Assembly (NCBI RefSeq): GCF_000730285.1 | Contig: NZ_CP007174.1 | Location: forward strand, 2,604,001 to 2,668,000 | Source of the DNA: Candidatus Nitrososphaera evergladensis SR1 | Lineage (GTDB): Archaea; Thermoproteota; Nitrososphaeria; Nitrososphaerales; Nitrososphaeraceae | Reading direction: 5' to 3' | DNA: 64,000 nucleotides | Shown: positions 42,908 to 52,151 of the stretch, in pieces | How the letters are laid out: the number at the start of each line of letters is the position of its first letter | How positions within the stretch are numbered: position 1 is the first letter of the stretch | Made by a program: the position numbers and the translations under genes | Notes under the pieces: generated by a model | What the model was told of the DNA's origin: nothing | The model's input: only the letters and a program-made list of their open reading frames with translations | Database searches by the model: none

Positions 42908-44593
42908 ATGGATATTTCAACAAGCAGTAATAATAATAGAGTAAATACTGCAAAAGAAGAAGAGACAGCAGCGGTTGTTGTTAATGACAGTCGCTCGGCG
43001 TGGTTCACCTTAGCGATACTCAGCAGCACGCTTTTGGCGGTGATGTTTTCAGAGACCATGCTTTTGCCGGCAATCCCGGAAATAATGCAGGAATTTAACA
43101 TACCGTACAGCACATCGGCGTGGATATTCAGCGCATACTTGATAGTGGCCGCCGTGATGACTCCTATTGCAGGCAAGCTGTCCGACATCTATGGCAAAAA
43201 GAAGGTGTTGCTCATACTGCTGGCAATATACGTGGCAGGCATCACCGCAGGCGGATTTGCAAACAACATAACCTTCTTGCTTGCAAGCAGGGTAATCCAG
43301 GGCGTGGGACTGGCGGCAGTTCCGGCAGCCTTTAGCCTCTTGAGAGACTCATTCCCACCTTCAAAACTTGCAATAGCCGTAGGAGTGTTTGGCTCTGCAT
43401 ACTCGGGCGGCTCGGTGGTAGGCCTGCTAGTAGGGGCCAGCATCATCCAGCACTTTGGATGGCACACGACGTTCTTTTCCATCGCCCCGGTCGCGGCGAT
43501 AGTGGCCTTAATGATCGCCAAGTTCGTCAAGGACAATGGCAGCAAAGAGGCGCGGTTGCAATTGCTGTCCGTAAAGGGCACAGGACACACCACCGGTGCA
43601 GAAAAGCCCACCATCGACATAAAGGGCGCACTAGCGCTGTCTGCCACCATATCGTCATTTCTGCTGGCGCTGACACTTATAGAGACTGGCATCAGTCCTG
43701 CAAACCTGCCGCAGATCGTCGGCGCGCTTGCCGCATCGGCAGCATCATTGGCCGCCTTTGTTTTCATAGAGAAAAGGGCGACGGCGCCGTTGCTTGACTT
43801 GAGGCTGCTAAAGCACAAGATCCTGCTGCCCTCGTACATCATACTGATGGCAACAGGGATCACGATGTTTCTGGTGTACCCATCAATAGTGCAGCTGGTA
43901 AGGAGCCCGCAGCCGTTTGGGTTTGGCGGAGACGCAGTAGACGCGGCAAACGTCCAGCTTCCGTTCATGATAATGTTCCTGATATTTGCCAGCGCGACTG
44001 CGTTTATCATAAACAGGATAGGGAACATCAGGCCCACGATGCTTGGCGCAATAATCAGCTCAGTCGGGGCTTTTGGCCTGCTGGCGTTTCACTCCACAGG
44101 GCTCATGGTTTCGACAAACCTGGCCATAATCGCCACGGGGCTGTCTCTGACAAGCACTGCGGGATGGAACATCATCGTGTCTTCGTCTCCAAAGGAATTC
44201 ACTGGAATATCGGTGGGAGTAGGCGCGTTGCTGTTCTTTGTTGGGATGGCGATAGGCCCGGCGCTGGCAGGGCTGTACATGCAGTCATACCACACTTCCC
44301 CATCAATAGGAGGCGCCGCCGGAGGACCGTCGTATCCAGCCCCAGAATCGTACAATCTGGTATTCGCAACAGCAGGATTGTTCTCGATAACAACCCTCGC
44401 ATTCTCGATCCTGCTAAGGAGAAAAGCCTCTTTGATGTCACAGCAGCAACAGCAGAACACCGCCGAAGAAAAAATTCAGCAGCATCCTGCAGAGCCAAAT
44501 AGCAACAGCAGTACAGAAGCAGGCGACAAAAGCCTAGAGGAAGAAGAAATGTCGTGCATCAACTGCACCGACAGCAAGAAGCGAAAAAAATAG
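42908..44593 (+). CDS. MFS multidrug-type transporter (DHA2-like)
   Basis: 561 residues with about 14 helices. The first cytoplasmic loop carries GKLSDIYGKKKVLL (MFS motif A) and later RVIQGVGLAAVPAAFSLLRDSF (motif B region) and GGSVVGLLVGASI (motif C). These fit proton-driven efflux pumps of the EmrB/QacA type. The polar C-terminal tail is long, Gln/Glu-rich and has a C-x2-C pair (SCINCTDSKKRKK). Probably co-transcribed with the SDR gene. Confidence 0.93.
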   Translation: MDISTSSNNNRVNTAKEEETAAVVVNDSRSAWFTLAILSSTLLAVMFSETMLLPAIPEIMQEFNIPYSTSAWIFSAYLIVAAVMTPIAGKLSDIYGKKKVLLILLAIYVAGITAGGFANNITFLLASRVIQGVGLAAVPAAFSLLRDSFPPSKLAIAVGVFGSAYSGGSVVGLLVGASIIQHFGWHTTFFSIAPVAAIVALMIAKFVKDNGSKEARLQLLSVKGTGHTTGAEKPTIDIKGALALSATISSFLLALTLIETGISPANLPQIVGALAASAASLAAFVFIEKRATAPLLDLRLLKHKILLPSYIILMATGITMFLVYPSIVQLVRSPQPFGFGGDAVDAANVQLPFMIMFLIFASATAFIINRIGNIRPTMLGAIISSVGAFGLLAFHSTGLMVSTNLAIIATGLSLTSTAGWNIIVSSSPKEFTGISVGVGALLFFVGMAIGPALAGLYMQSYHTSPSIGGAAGGPSYPAPESYNLVFATAGLFSITTLAFSILLRRKASLMSQQQQQNTAEEKIQQHPAEPNSNSSTEAGDKSLEEEEMSCINCTDSKKRKK

Positions 44594-44784
44594 ATCTAGC
44601 AACTCTGTGGCTGATCAGTCAGGTCAGCCCAGAAACCCTACCCATTTTTTGTACCAGAGCAAAAAAATCATCCGAACAAAAAACCATCAAGAGATGTTCT
44701 GTATATAACGTGCACACGCTGCAAGAGAGATCGCTAGGTGGTGGTGGCGGTGTCGTCGTATTATTGTTTTATTTGTTGTTTCCA

Positions 44785-45201
44785 TTAACTGACGCCGGCT
44801 GGCTCTACCGCAAGTTTTCCAACCATTGAAGGATGAAGTGCGCAGTAGTACGCATAGTCTCCCGGCGCTGTCGGCTTGAACTCCTGCGTCTTGTTTGGCA
44901 GTATGACGTCTGGAGTTCCATCCGCCTTGACTCCAAACTTGCCGTCAGGCACGCCTGAACCTGATGTCACTGTATGCCCGGTAGAGTCCTTGTTTGTCCA
45001 CGTCACCGTCTCGCCCACGTGTACTTCCGGTGAGCCTGGAGAAAATGCCTGGTTGCCCTTGGATTCTGCTCCCGGCACAATGTCGATGTTTACATTGGCT
45101 GCAAAGGCTGTCTGGCTTGACGTTGCCGTTGTAAAAGCCAGAACGGCTGCTGCCAAAATGGCAGCCATGCCTGCTGCAGCAAGGGTTATCTTCCTGTTCA
45201 T
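44785..45201 (-). CDS. Plastocyanin-like blue copper protein
   Basis: 138 residues: signal peptide (about 1-34, ending TAFA), then one cupredoxin domain. Copper ligands are His76 (STGHTVTSG), Cys120, His123 and Met126 (YYCALHPSM). It is an exported one-electron carrier, of the kind that replaces cytochrome c in ammonia-oxidizing archaea. Transcribed alone; strong AT-rich promoter region to the right. Confidence 0.95.
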   Translation of the reverse strand: MNRKITLAAAGMAAILAAAVLAFTTATSSQTAFAANVNIDIVPGAESKGNQAFSPGSPEVHVGETVTWTNKDSTGHTVTSGSGVPDGKFGVKADGTPDVILPNKTQEFKPTAPGDYAYYCALHPSMVGKLAVEPAGVS

Positions 45202-45521
45202 TAAAGGCGTGCAAAACTTGCACGAATTAAAAAGGTTTCGTGAAAAATGTAGAATATTAATATAAATAATTTCCTAGATAATATATAACGAAGAACTTTC
45301 TTATCCGTTATTTGTATAGCAATTGTCGAATTTGTGGCATGATTTTGCGGTCGCTGTGGCGACGACATATGCAAGAACCTTGGGAAGCAGAGCCAGCTAT
45401 TATGCACGCATTGTCAGCATCTCTTTTGGCCTGCTGCCGTCATAACGAAGGCAATGACGCACCAGTCAGCTCTTGCGGGTGCGAATTGTATTAACGTTCT
45501 CGACAAAACTCAAATAATAGG
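45202..45521 (+). other. Spacer with zinc-ribbon gene remnant
   Basis: On the plus strand 45345-45519 reads FCGRCGDDICKNLGKQ, then LLCTHCQHLFWPAAVITKAM, a C-x2-C...C-x2-C zinc ribbon, but an in-frame TGA stands just before it and no start follows. Its 3' part (45422-45477) recurs at 26279-26340. I read it as a gene remnant. The left part (45235-45300) is an AT-rich promoter region for the plastocyanin gene. Confidence 0.45.
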
Positions 45522-45887
45522 ATGATGCCAGTTATTTCATACGGCAACAGCAGCGCTTCCTGCCATATTGTCCATATTTCTAATCGGCAGCATCCTCTTT
45601 GGCGTCAATCAGGCATTTGCTCAATCAATGCCGGAAAACCCACTTTAGAGCAACTTGCCGAATGCGAACAATTAGGAATCAAACCCGAAAAATGCTCAGA
45701 ACAAGCAATCTTGGGTAAACGCTGCATGGGCCCACCGGAGGCCTGCAGCCATCAGGTCATGGCAATGCCCGCTGCTCCCAACCCAAATATCGTCTTGGCT
45801 CCAATTTACGTCGGAATTGCAGGGGCTTTTGCAGCAGGCATCATCTATGTAAAGAGAACCGGCCGATGGAAACCCAAAACTTCGTGA
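45522..45887 (+). pseudogene. Small secreted protein with shifted signal-peptide segment
   Basis: The frame from ATG 45522 to TGA 45887 is open (121 codons). Its second half is protein-like: TLEQLAECEQLGIKPEKC, Cys-containing RCMGPPEACSHQ, then a C-terminal helix (VLAPIYVGIAGAFAAGIIYV). The first half is not, but the neighbouring frame at about 45553-45640 encodes a perfect signal peptide (ALPAILSIFLIGSILFG...QAFAQS). One missing base near 45640 would join the two; a second slip near 45550 would join the ATG to the signal. The intact ancestor was an exported, membrane-anchored Cys protein. Confidence 0.6.
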
Positions 45888-45976
45888 TGCCAAAATAGCC
45901 TAACAAGCGGCATGAACCTGCGCACAAAAAGGGGATATGTCTTTTTGCTGATGCAGAACGCATAGCAGCAGCGTTA

Positions 45977-46269
45977 ATGTCCGGCAAGAACGCCAGTAAC
46001 ATCTGGAAAGAGGCTCCGATGTCACGCATAGACGACCGCTACAACAAGCTCAGGAGGGACATTGGAAATGATTTTGCCAGCAATAATGGTGCAGCGCAAG
46101 TGGCGGAACTCTATTCGTTTCATTGCGGCAACTGTGGATACCGAATATCCATGACGTAAAGACGCTGGCCTGCGGCTGCGGCAAGGAATTGCAGGGGGTC
46201 TTGGTTTACCGCAGAGTCGGAGATACCGTGATCTATGACACGCGGGAAAAGAGAAAAGGCGCAAGATAA
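45977..46269 (+). pseudogene. Small zinc-ribbon protein with frameshift
   Basis: ATG 45977 (or 46019) starts a helix (RIDDRYNKLRRDIGNDFA) and the first knuckle CGNCGYRIS, then TAA at 46157. The other frame continues from about 46151 with HDVKTLACGCGKELQGVLVY and ends in a basic tail at TAA 46269. One missing base near 46150 splits an otherwise coherent protein of about 95 residues with C-x2-C and C-x-C zinc ligands. Confidence 0.65.
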
Positions 46270-46393
46270 TTTTCGTTCCATGTACAGCAGCAGGAAAATA
46301 TATCGACATACGCCGATTTTTATCATGATTTTACGGTTTCAGTAGCAGGGATATGACAAGATTTTAAGGTCGACAGGCTTTAGGCTAGCTGCC

Positions 46394-47653
46394 GTGAGCC
46401 AGGAAAAGAGGAAATTCTACGAGATGGATCGCGAAGAGCGGCTTGCCTTTCTCAAAGAGTCGGCAGGGCTGACAGACGAGGAGGCAGCATCCTTTGGACA
46501 GCCCCTTGCGTTTGACAGCGCAAACAGGATGGTTGAAAACGCAGTAGGAATAATGTCGATTCCGCTTGGGATAGCCACCAACTTTGTGATAAACGGGGTC
46601 GAGCGCCTTGTCCCAATGGCGATAGAGGAGCCGTCCGTGATAGCGGCGGCAAGCAAGGCCGCAAAAATCGCCAAGGCAAAAGGCGGCTTTGTCGCAGAGA
46701 CAGACGAGCCGCTCATGATAGGGCAGGTGCAGGTAGTCTCGCTTGCCAATATCGGCGCGGCAAAGCGCAAGGTGCTTGCGCGAAAAAAAGAGATCTTGGC
46801 GATTGCAAATTCAAAGAGCAGGTCCGTCTCTGCAGCCGGCCTGCAGGCGCGTGAAGTAAAGGATTCCAGCAAGAACAAGATGGGCAGGATGCTCGTCGTC
46901 GAACTGGTAATAGACGCCAAGGACGCGATGGGCGCAAACGCGGTGAACACAATGTGCGAGGCAATAGCGCCAAGGGTTGCAGAGATAACCGGGGGCGAGG
47001 TTGTGCTGAAAATACTGTCAAACTATGCGACAAAAAGGATGGTCAGGTGCAAGGCGGTGTTTGACAGGGACGAGCTTGGAGGCAAAGACATAGTTGAGCG
47101 GATATTGTACGCGTACGCCCTTGCGCATTCCGACGTCTATCGCGCAGTCACGCACAACAAGGGCGTCATGAACGGAGTCGACGCGGTGGCGCTTGCGACT
47201 GGGCAGGACTTTCGGGCAATAGAGGCCGGCGCTCACGCGTGGGCCGCGCGGGACGGCACGTACCGCTCGTTAACACGATGGTGGCGTACAAAGAATGGAG
47301 ACCTTGCCGGGGAGATAGAACTGCCGCTTGCAGTAGGAGTCGTGGGCGGCGTGGCAAACGTGCACCCCACCGCCAAGGTCGCGCTGAAGGTGCTTAGCGC
47401 AAGCAACAATGCAAAAGAGCTTGCGATGGCAATTGCCGCCGCCGGCCTTGCGCAGAACCTTGCGGCGATGCGCGCCCTTGCGTCAGAGGGCATACAGAAG
47501 GGCCACATGCGCCTGCACGCAAGGAACATCGCTGTGATGGCAGGAGCCAAGGGCGCAGATGTTGATAGGGTAGCAAAGAAAATCGCAGATGAAGGGCAGG
47601 TCAACGTGGAAAAAGCAAGGGAAGTGCTTGCATCCCTGCGCAAGGGCAGCTAG
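46394..47653 (+). CDS. Hydroxymethylglutaryl-CoA reductase, class II type
   Basis: 419 residues, GTG start. Class II motifs are present: ENAVGIMSIPLGIATNF, the cofactor region DAMGANAVNTM, the Lys/Asp active-site part TGQDFRAIEAGAHA, GVVGGVANVHP and the flap GIQKGHMRLHARNIAV. It reduces HMG-CoA to mevalonate for archaeal lipid synthesis. The class II form is better known from bacteria and some archaea, so the gene may have been gained by transfer. It precedes the his operon but has its own transcript by spacing (129 bases). Ends in TAG. Confidence 0.93.
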   Translation: MSQEKRKFYEMDREERLAFLKESAGLTDEEAASFGQPLAFDSANRMVENAVGIMSIPLGIATNFVINGVERLVPMAIEEPSVIAAASKAAKIAKAKGGFVAETDEPLMIGQVQVVSLANIGAAKRKVLARKKEILAIANSKSRSVSAAGLQAREVKDSSKNKMGRMLVVELVIDAKDAMGANAVNTMCEAIAPRVAEITGGEVVLKILSNYATKRMVRCKAVFDRDELGGKDIVERILYAYALAHSDVYRAVTHNKGVMNGVDAVALATGQDFRAIEAGAHAWAARDGTYRSLTRWWRTKNGDLAGEIELPLAVGVVGGVANVHPTAKVALKVLSASNNAKELAMAIAAAGLAQNLAAMRALASEGIQKGHMRLHARNIAVMAGAKGADVDRVAKKIADEGQVNVEKAREVLASLRKGS

Positions 47654-47738
47654 GCAGACAAGCAAATCTGGCTAGTTATCGCAAATTTTTCACGATAATT
47701 GACAGCGTTTGTGAGACCCAGCCACCTTCCATACAAGA

Positions 47739-47778
47739 TATAATATATATGCGGTAGCGCGAATTGTGCACCTGCACA
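47739..47778 (+). promoter_or_regulatory. his operon promoter with palindromic operator candidate
   Basis: TATAATATATAT (47739-47750) is a strong TATA box 33 bases before ATG 47783. TGTGCA-CC-TGCACA (47765-47778) forms perfect 6-base arms over the predicted transcription start, the right place for a repressor. Confidence 0.55.
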
Positions 47779-47782
47779 TATC

Positions 47783-48760
47783 ATGCCTACTGTGAAATTT
47801 GCGGTCCCAAAAGGTAGCATAGAGGAAGTCACCTTCAAGCTTCTCGAGCAGGCTTACCAGAGCATAAGCGGCAGGGGCCGCACGTACAGGGTGAGGCTGA
47901 GCGACCCGGAGATAGAGGCCAAGATCCTGAGGCCGCAAGAGATCCCCACCTACGTCCAGGAGGGCTTTTACGACGTGGGCATAACCGGCAAGGACTGGAT
48001 AAAGGAGGCCAACGCAGACGTTGAAGTGCTCCTTGACCTGGAGATAGGCAGGGTCAAGCAGGTGATAGCGGTCCCAAGCAGCTTTCCGTACGGGAGCCTT
48101 GACGAGATGGTGTCTGACTTTGCCAAAAAGGGCAAGACGCTGCGCTTTTCATCAGAGTACCTGACGACTACGGCGGCGTACATCAAGGCTACAAAAGCGT
48201 ACAAAAAGGCGTACGGCGACGCAGACCCCATGATAATAACGCCGTGGCTGCGCGTGGGCGACAACAAAAAGGTCGAGATATTCCTTTCGTTTGGCGCGAC
48301 GGAGGCCAAGCCGCCAGAGGACGTTGACGCGATTTTCGACATCACAGAAACAGGGACCACGCTTGTGCAGAACAACCTAAAGATAATCGACACCGTGGCA
48401 ACGTCGACTGCGGTGCTTGTCGCCAACAAAAAGGCGCTAAAGGACGAGAAAAAGCGCGAAAAGATTGCCGACATGGTGGTGCTGCTAAAGGGCGTCGTCG
48501 AAGGCAGGAAAAAGCTGCACATCTTTGTCAACGTCAAGAAGGAGAACCTTGACAAGCTGCTAAAATCGCTGCCGGCGCTAAAAAAGCCGACCATAAGCCC
48601 GCTATCCGAGGACGGCTGGTTTGGCGTCAACACCGTCATCGACAAGGAAGAGTTCATCAGGGTCGTCCCCAAGATGAGAAAGCTGGCGCAGGGTCTGGTG
48701 GTCCTTGAGCCAAGGCAGATACTGTCCCTTGAAGAGGTAAACCTGGACGGATATTCGTAG
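47783..48760 (+). CDS. hisG: ATP phosphoribosyltransferase
   Basis: 325 residues, the long form. The catalytic part has FAVPKGSIEEVTFKLLEQAY, EIPTYVQEGFYDVGITGKDW and FDITETGTTLVQNN. The last 80 residues (KKLHIFVNVKKENLDKLL; GWFGVNTVIDKEEF) form the ACT-like regulatory domain that binds histidine. First step of histidine synthesis. First gene of the operon; hisD follows with one base between. Confidence 0.96.
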   Translation: MPTVKFAVPKGSIEEVTFKLLEQAYQSISGRGRTYRVRLSDPEIEAKILRPQEIPTYVQEGFYDVGITGKDWIKEANADVEVLLDLEIGRVKQVIAVPSSFPYGSLDEMVSDFAKKGKTLRFSSEYLTTTAAYIKATKAYKKAYGDADPMIITPWLRVGDNKKVEIFLSFGATEAKPPEDVDAIFDITETGTTLVQNNLKIIDTVATSTAVLVANKKALKDEKKREKIADMVVLLKGVVEGRKKLHIFVNVKKENLDKLLKSLPALKKPTISPLSEDGWFGVNTVIDKEEFIRVVPKMRKLAQGLVVLEPRQILSLEEVNLDGYS

Positions 48761-48761
48761 C

Positions 48762-50075
48762 ATGAAGATTGTAAACGTCGTCGCCGAGCCGGCAGCAGAA
48801 GCAGCGGCCAAGCTGCGCAAGTCGACCAACAAGATTTCTGACGCTCTGATGGCGCAGGCTCGTACAATAATGGACGACGTTTTGGCGCACGGCGATCCTG
48901 CGGTGATTGATTACACTGCCAAGTTTGACGGCGTCAGGCTCGATTCGCTAAAGGTTTCAGAGGAAGAGATCAAGGGTGCATATGACAAAGTGACAAAGGA
49001 GCAGGTCAAGGCGCTGAAACTGATGAAATCGCGCCTTGAAAAGAGCGAGATTGCAGTGCTTGGGAGGCTCAAAAAAAATATCAAGGTCAGGTCAGAAGGC
49101 GTTTTGATAGACAGGGTGGTGCAGCCGGTGGCAAGCGTTGGCTGCTACGTGCCGGGCGGAAAGGCAAGATACCCAAGCACGCTTGTGATGTGCGCCGTGC
49201 CGGCCAAGGTGGCGGGGGTAAAGCGGATTGTCGCAATATCGCCTCCGACAAAGGATGATGGCTCTATCGACCCGCTGACCATCGTGGCGGCAGACATTTG
49301 CGGCGTAAATGAAATCTATAAAGCTGGAGGCGCGCAGGGAATAGCCGCGCTTGCGTACGGCACGCAGACGATAAAGCCTGTGAGCAAAATAGTCGGCCCG
49401 GGAGGCATGTTCGTCACTGCGGCCAAGATAGCCGCTTCAAGCATCGTGTCGACCGACATGGTGGCCGGCCCGACAGAGCTTTTGGTGTACGCCGACCAGT
49501 CCGCGGACCCCAGGCTGGTGGCAGTAGACCTCATCTCGCAGGCGGAGCACAGCCCCGACACGGTGTGCGGCCTCGTGACGACTTCGGAAAAGCTGGCCGC
49601 GCAGGTGCAGGAGCAGGTGGACGCGATTTCATCTGGTATTGCCAGGTCAGACATTGTGAAAAAGAGCCTATCAGAAAACGGCTTTGTTGCAATCTGCAAG
49701 GACGAAAAGGCGTGCGCCGAGTTTGCAAACGAGTTTGCGCCAGAGCACCTGGAGATAATAAGCAAAAAGAAGGCAGACGCGTTTGCAGACAAGATCGAGT
49801 CTGCAGGGCTCATCCTCATCGGCCCTGACGCGCCGTCGTCCGCAAGCGACTATTGCCTTGGGTCAAACCACGTGTTGCCCACGCTCGGCTTTGGCAAGTC
49901 AAGGGCGTCGCTTTCCGTTCTCGACTATGTCAAGCTGGTAAACAGGGTAAAGGTGACAAAGGCAGGGCTTGCAAAAATCGACGGCGCGGTAAGAGCGATT
50001 GCAACAGCAGAAGGGTTGCCAAACCACTACGAGGCAGTGAAGGCAAGGAGAAAGAGGAACAAGAAAGAAAAATGA
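48762..50075 (+). CDS. hisD: Histidinol dehydrogenase
   Basis: 437 residues. Signature VGCYVPGGKARYPSTLVM, then KIVGPGGMFVTAAK, AGPTELLVYADQSADP and the zinc/catalytic QAEHSPDT; later FAPEHLEI and GSNHVLPT. It oxidises histidinol to histidine with NAD in two steps, with zinc. Its stop overlaps the hisC start by 4 bases (ATGA), so they are coupled. Confidence 0.97.
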   Translation: MKIVNVVAEPAAEAAAKLRKSTNKISDALMAQARTIMDDVLAHGDPAVIDYTAKFDGVRLDSLKVSEEEIKGAYDKVTKEQVKALKLMKSRLEKSEIAVLGRLKKNIKVRSEGVLIDRVVQPVASVGCYVPGGKARYPSTLVMCAVPAKVAGVKRIVAISPPTKDDGSIDPLTIVAADICGVNEIYKAGGAQGIAALAYGTQTIKPVSKIVGPGGMFVTAAKIAASSIVSTDMVAGPTELLVYADQSADPRLVAVDLISQAEHSPDTVCGLVTTSEKLAAQVQEQVDAISSGIARSDIVKKSLSENGFVAICKDEKACAEFANEFAPEHLEIISKKKADAFADKIESAGLILIGPDAPSSASDYCLGSNHVLPTLGFGKSRASLSVLDYVKLVNRVKVTKAGLAKIDGAVRAIATAEGLPNHYEAVKARRKRNKKEK

Positions 50076-51190
50076 CTGCAGCAAAAACAGTTGAAAAAGA
50101 GCTAAAGAGGATAGCGAAACTTGACCGCTACGTCCGTCCTGAAAAGATAACCGGCGCGATAAAGCTTGACTCTAACGAGAATTTTGCGCTGGACGCCAAG
50201 TTTGTCTTGCAGATAGTGACAGAGGCTGCGCGGCGCGTCGACCTTCGAGAATACCCGATAGACGAGCTTGACGGCCTCTATGCGCAGCTTGCGAAATATA
50301 CGGGGATCAACGAAAAATACATCGGGGCAGGAAGCGGCTCTGACCAGATAATCGAGCTCTTGCTGACTACGCTTGCGAGCAACAACAACAAAAAGGGCAA
50401 GAAGGGCAGCAGTGGCAGGGCAGCCGTCTTTGTCCCGACGTTTTCTTATTTCATCAACAGGTGCGAGCTGCACGGAATGGCCGTAGACAAGGTGCCCCTT
50501 GAAAAGAATTTCGAGCTGGACATTGACAGGTTTGCCAAGAGCGCAAAAAAGGCAGGTTTGGTCTACCTCTGCTCGCCAAACAACCCGACGGGCGGCCAAA
50601 TACCAAAAAAGGACGCGGTGGAACTTTTGGACAGGCTTGACTACGATAATGCCCTTGTGCTCGTTGACGAGGCGTACTCTGACTTTGCCAGCTACTCGCT
50701 TGCAAAAGAAGCCACCAAGCGCGACAACGTGATAGTGCTTCGCACGCTGTCAAAGGCATTTGGGCTTGCAGGTGCCCGCGTCGGCTACATGATAGCAGGG
50801 GAAAAGACCGCAGGCTTGTTCCGCTCGACCATACAGTCGCCGTACCCTGTCAGCACGCTTTCGCTCACTATAGCCACGGGCGTCCTTGAAAGGGCAGACT
50901 TTGTGAAAAAAACCATCGAAGACGTCAAGGGCGAGCGCAGGCGCGTCTTTGAAAGCCTTGATGAAATAAAGGGCATCAAGGCTTTCAGGTCGGACGCAAA
51001 CTTTCTCTTTGTAGAGACAGGCAAGAAAAAGAGGTATTCTGCGATTGCAAAGGCACTTGAAAAGGAAGGAATAGTGGTCAAGATGCTTGGCAACGTCTCC
51101 GGGCACACTGGCTGCATGCGCGTCACGATTGGCACGCAGGAAATGAACGACAGGTTCCTAAAGTGCGTACGAGAAGGGGCAGCCAGCTGA
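50072..51190 (+). CDS. hisC: Histidinol-phosphate aminotransferase
   Basis: 372 residues from ATG 50072. Fold-type I PLP enzyme: AIKLDSNENFALDAKF opening, GAGSGSDQIIELLL, YLCSPNNPTGGQIPK, DEAYSDFASYS, PLP lysine in LRTLSKAFGLAGARVGY, and the terminal Arg region GCMRVTIGT. It makes histidinol phosphate from imidazole-acetol phosphate and glutamate. The frame is open upstream within hisD but the overlap ATGA start fits the operon. Confidence 0.95.
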   Translation: MTAAKTVEKELKRIAKLDRYVRPEKITGAIKLDSNENFALDAKFVLQIVTEAARRVDLREYPIDELDGLYAQLAKYTGINEKYIGAGSGSDQIIELLLTTLASNNNKKGKKGSSGRAAVFVPTFSYFINRCELHGMAVDKVPLEKNFELDIDRFAKSAKKAGLVYLCSPNNPTGGQIPKKDAVELLDRLDYDNALVLVDEAYSDFASYSLAKEATKRDNVIVLRTLSKAFGLAGARVGYMIAGEKTAGLFRSTIQSPYPVSTLSLTIATGVLERADFVKKTIEDVKGERRRVFESLDEIKGIKAFRSDANFLFVETGKKKRYSAIAKALEKEGIVVKMLGNVSGHTGCMRVTIGTQEMNDRFLKCVREGAAS

Positions 51191-51191
51191 G

Positions 51192-52151
51192 ATGCCAGGG
51201 TTTGATTGCGCGCTGTTTGACGTAGACGGCGTGCTTGTCGACATACGCAAGTCGTACAACGAGGCGATAAAAAAGACAGTCGATTTCGTGCTTGTGCAGT
51301 CCGGGATAAAGAAGATGCGCGGCCTTGTCACTGACTCGCTGATACTAAAGTTCAGGCAGAGCGGAGGGTTCAACAACGACACGGACACCAGCTATGCTAT
51401 TGCACTTGCCGTACTTGCAAGCAGGCAGCAGCAGAAAACTGTGACAGAAGCCCGCAAGTTCCTTTTAAGAGTAGCAGAAAACGCCGACGAGACTGGAATA
51501 GGGTCCGTCGAAAGGTTCCTCTCTGCGTATGACATTTCGAAGGTCAAGGAAATGCTTGCATACCCAGCGCCTGTCAAGGACAGCTACATCGGCAGGGTGT
51601 TTGACGAGCTGTTTTACGGTCCTGTGCTTTTCAAAAAACAGAACGGCCTTGTACCGAAATACTGCAGGGATGCAAGACCGCTCATTGACAACGACAGGCT
51701 CGCCGTGAGCAAAAAGACAATGAAGACTTTGCACGAAAAGTTTGACGGCAACCTTGCAATAGTGTCTGGAAGGAGCAGGCTTGCCGCAGAATATTCGCTC
51801 AAGCCGGTGATGCAGTATTTTGACATCGACGCCTGCGTGTTTTTAGAAGACGAAAAGAGAGAGTACGCCAAGCCAAACCCCTATGCTGCAAAAAAGGCCA
51901 TGAAGGCGATGGGCGCAAAAAACGCCGTGTACTCTGGCGACTCGGCAGAAGACATGCTTATGGCCCGCAGGGCGCAGGAGGAAACCGGCCTGCCCATAGC
52001 GTTTGTCGGGATCTATGGCTACAGCCCCGAGCCGGCCAAGACGCTTGCGCTTTTCAGAGAGAGGGGCGCAGAAGCTGTGGCAAAAAGCGTCGACCTCCTG
52101 CCGAAGATATTATATGAACAGCTATCTCGCAAGCGCGATAGCTTCTCCTGA
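51192..52151 (+). CDS. HAD-family hydrolase, possible histidinol phosphatase
   Basis: 319 residues. Motif I FDVDGVLVDIRKSYNEAI (nucleophile Asp), a helical cap of about 150 residues, motif II AIVSGRSR, and motif III/IV AVYSGDSAEDMLMARRA. Its place after hisC suggests it removes the phosphate from histidinol phosphate, the step with no other candidate here; this is inference. The last ten or so codons run into the end of a tnpB element, so the native C-terminus was probably replaced. Confidence 0.82.
   Translation: MPGFDCALFDVDGVLVDIRKSYNEAIKKTVDFVLVQSGIKKMRGLVTDSLILKFRQSGGFNNDTDTSYAIALAVLASRQQQKTVTEARKFLLRVAENADETGIGSVERFLSAYDISKVKEMLAYPAPVKDSYIGRVFDELFYGPVLFKKQNGLVPKYCRDARPLIDNDRLAVSKKTMKTLHEKFDGNLAIVSGRSRLAAEYSLKPVMQYFDIDACVFLEDEKREYAKPNPYAAKKAMKAMGAKNAVYSGDSAEDMLMARRAQEETGLPIAFVGIYGYSPEPAKTLALFRERGAEAVAKSVDLLPKILYEQLSRKRDSFS
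52121..52142. repeat. Hairpin at the tnpB 3' end (IS right end / guide-RNA region)
   Basis: GCTATC-T-CGC-AA-GCG-C-GATAGC: a stem with one mismatch that includes the tnpB stop codon. In IS605-type elements this region is the transposition end, and the guide RNA of TnpB is transcribed from the 3' end of the gene across it. Confidence 0.6.
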
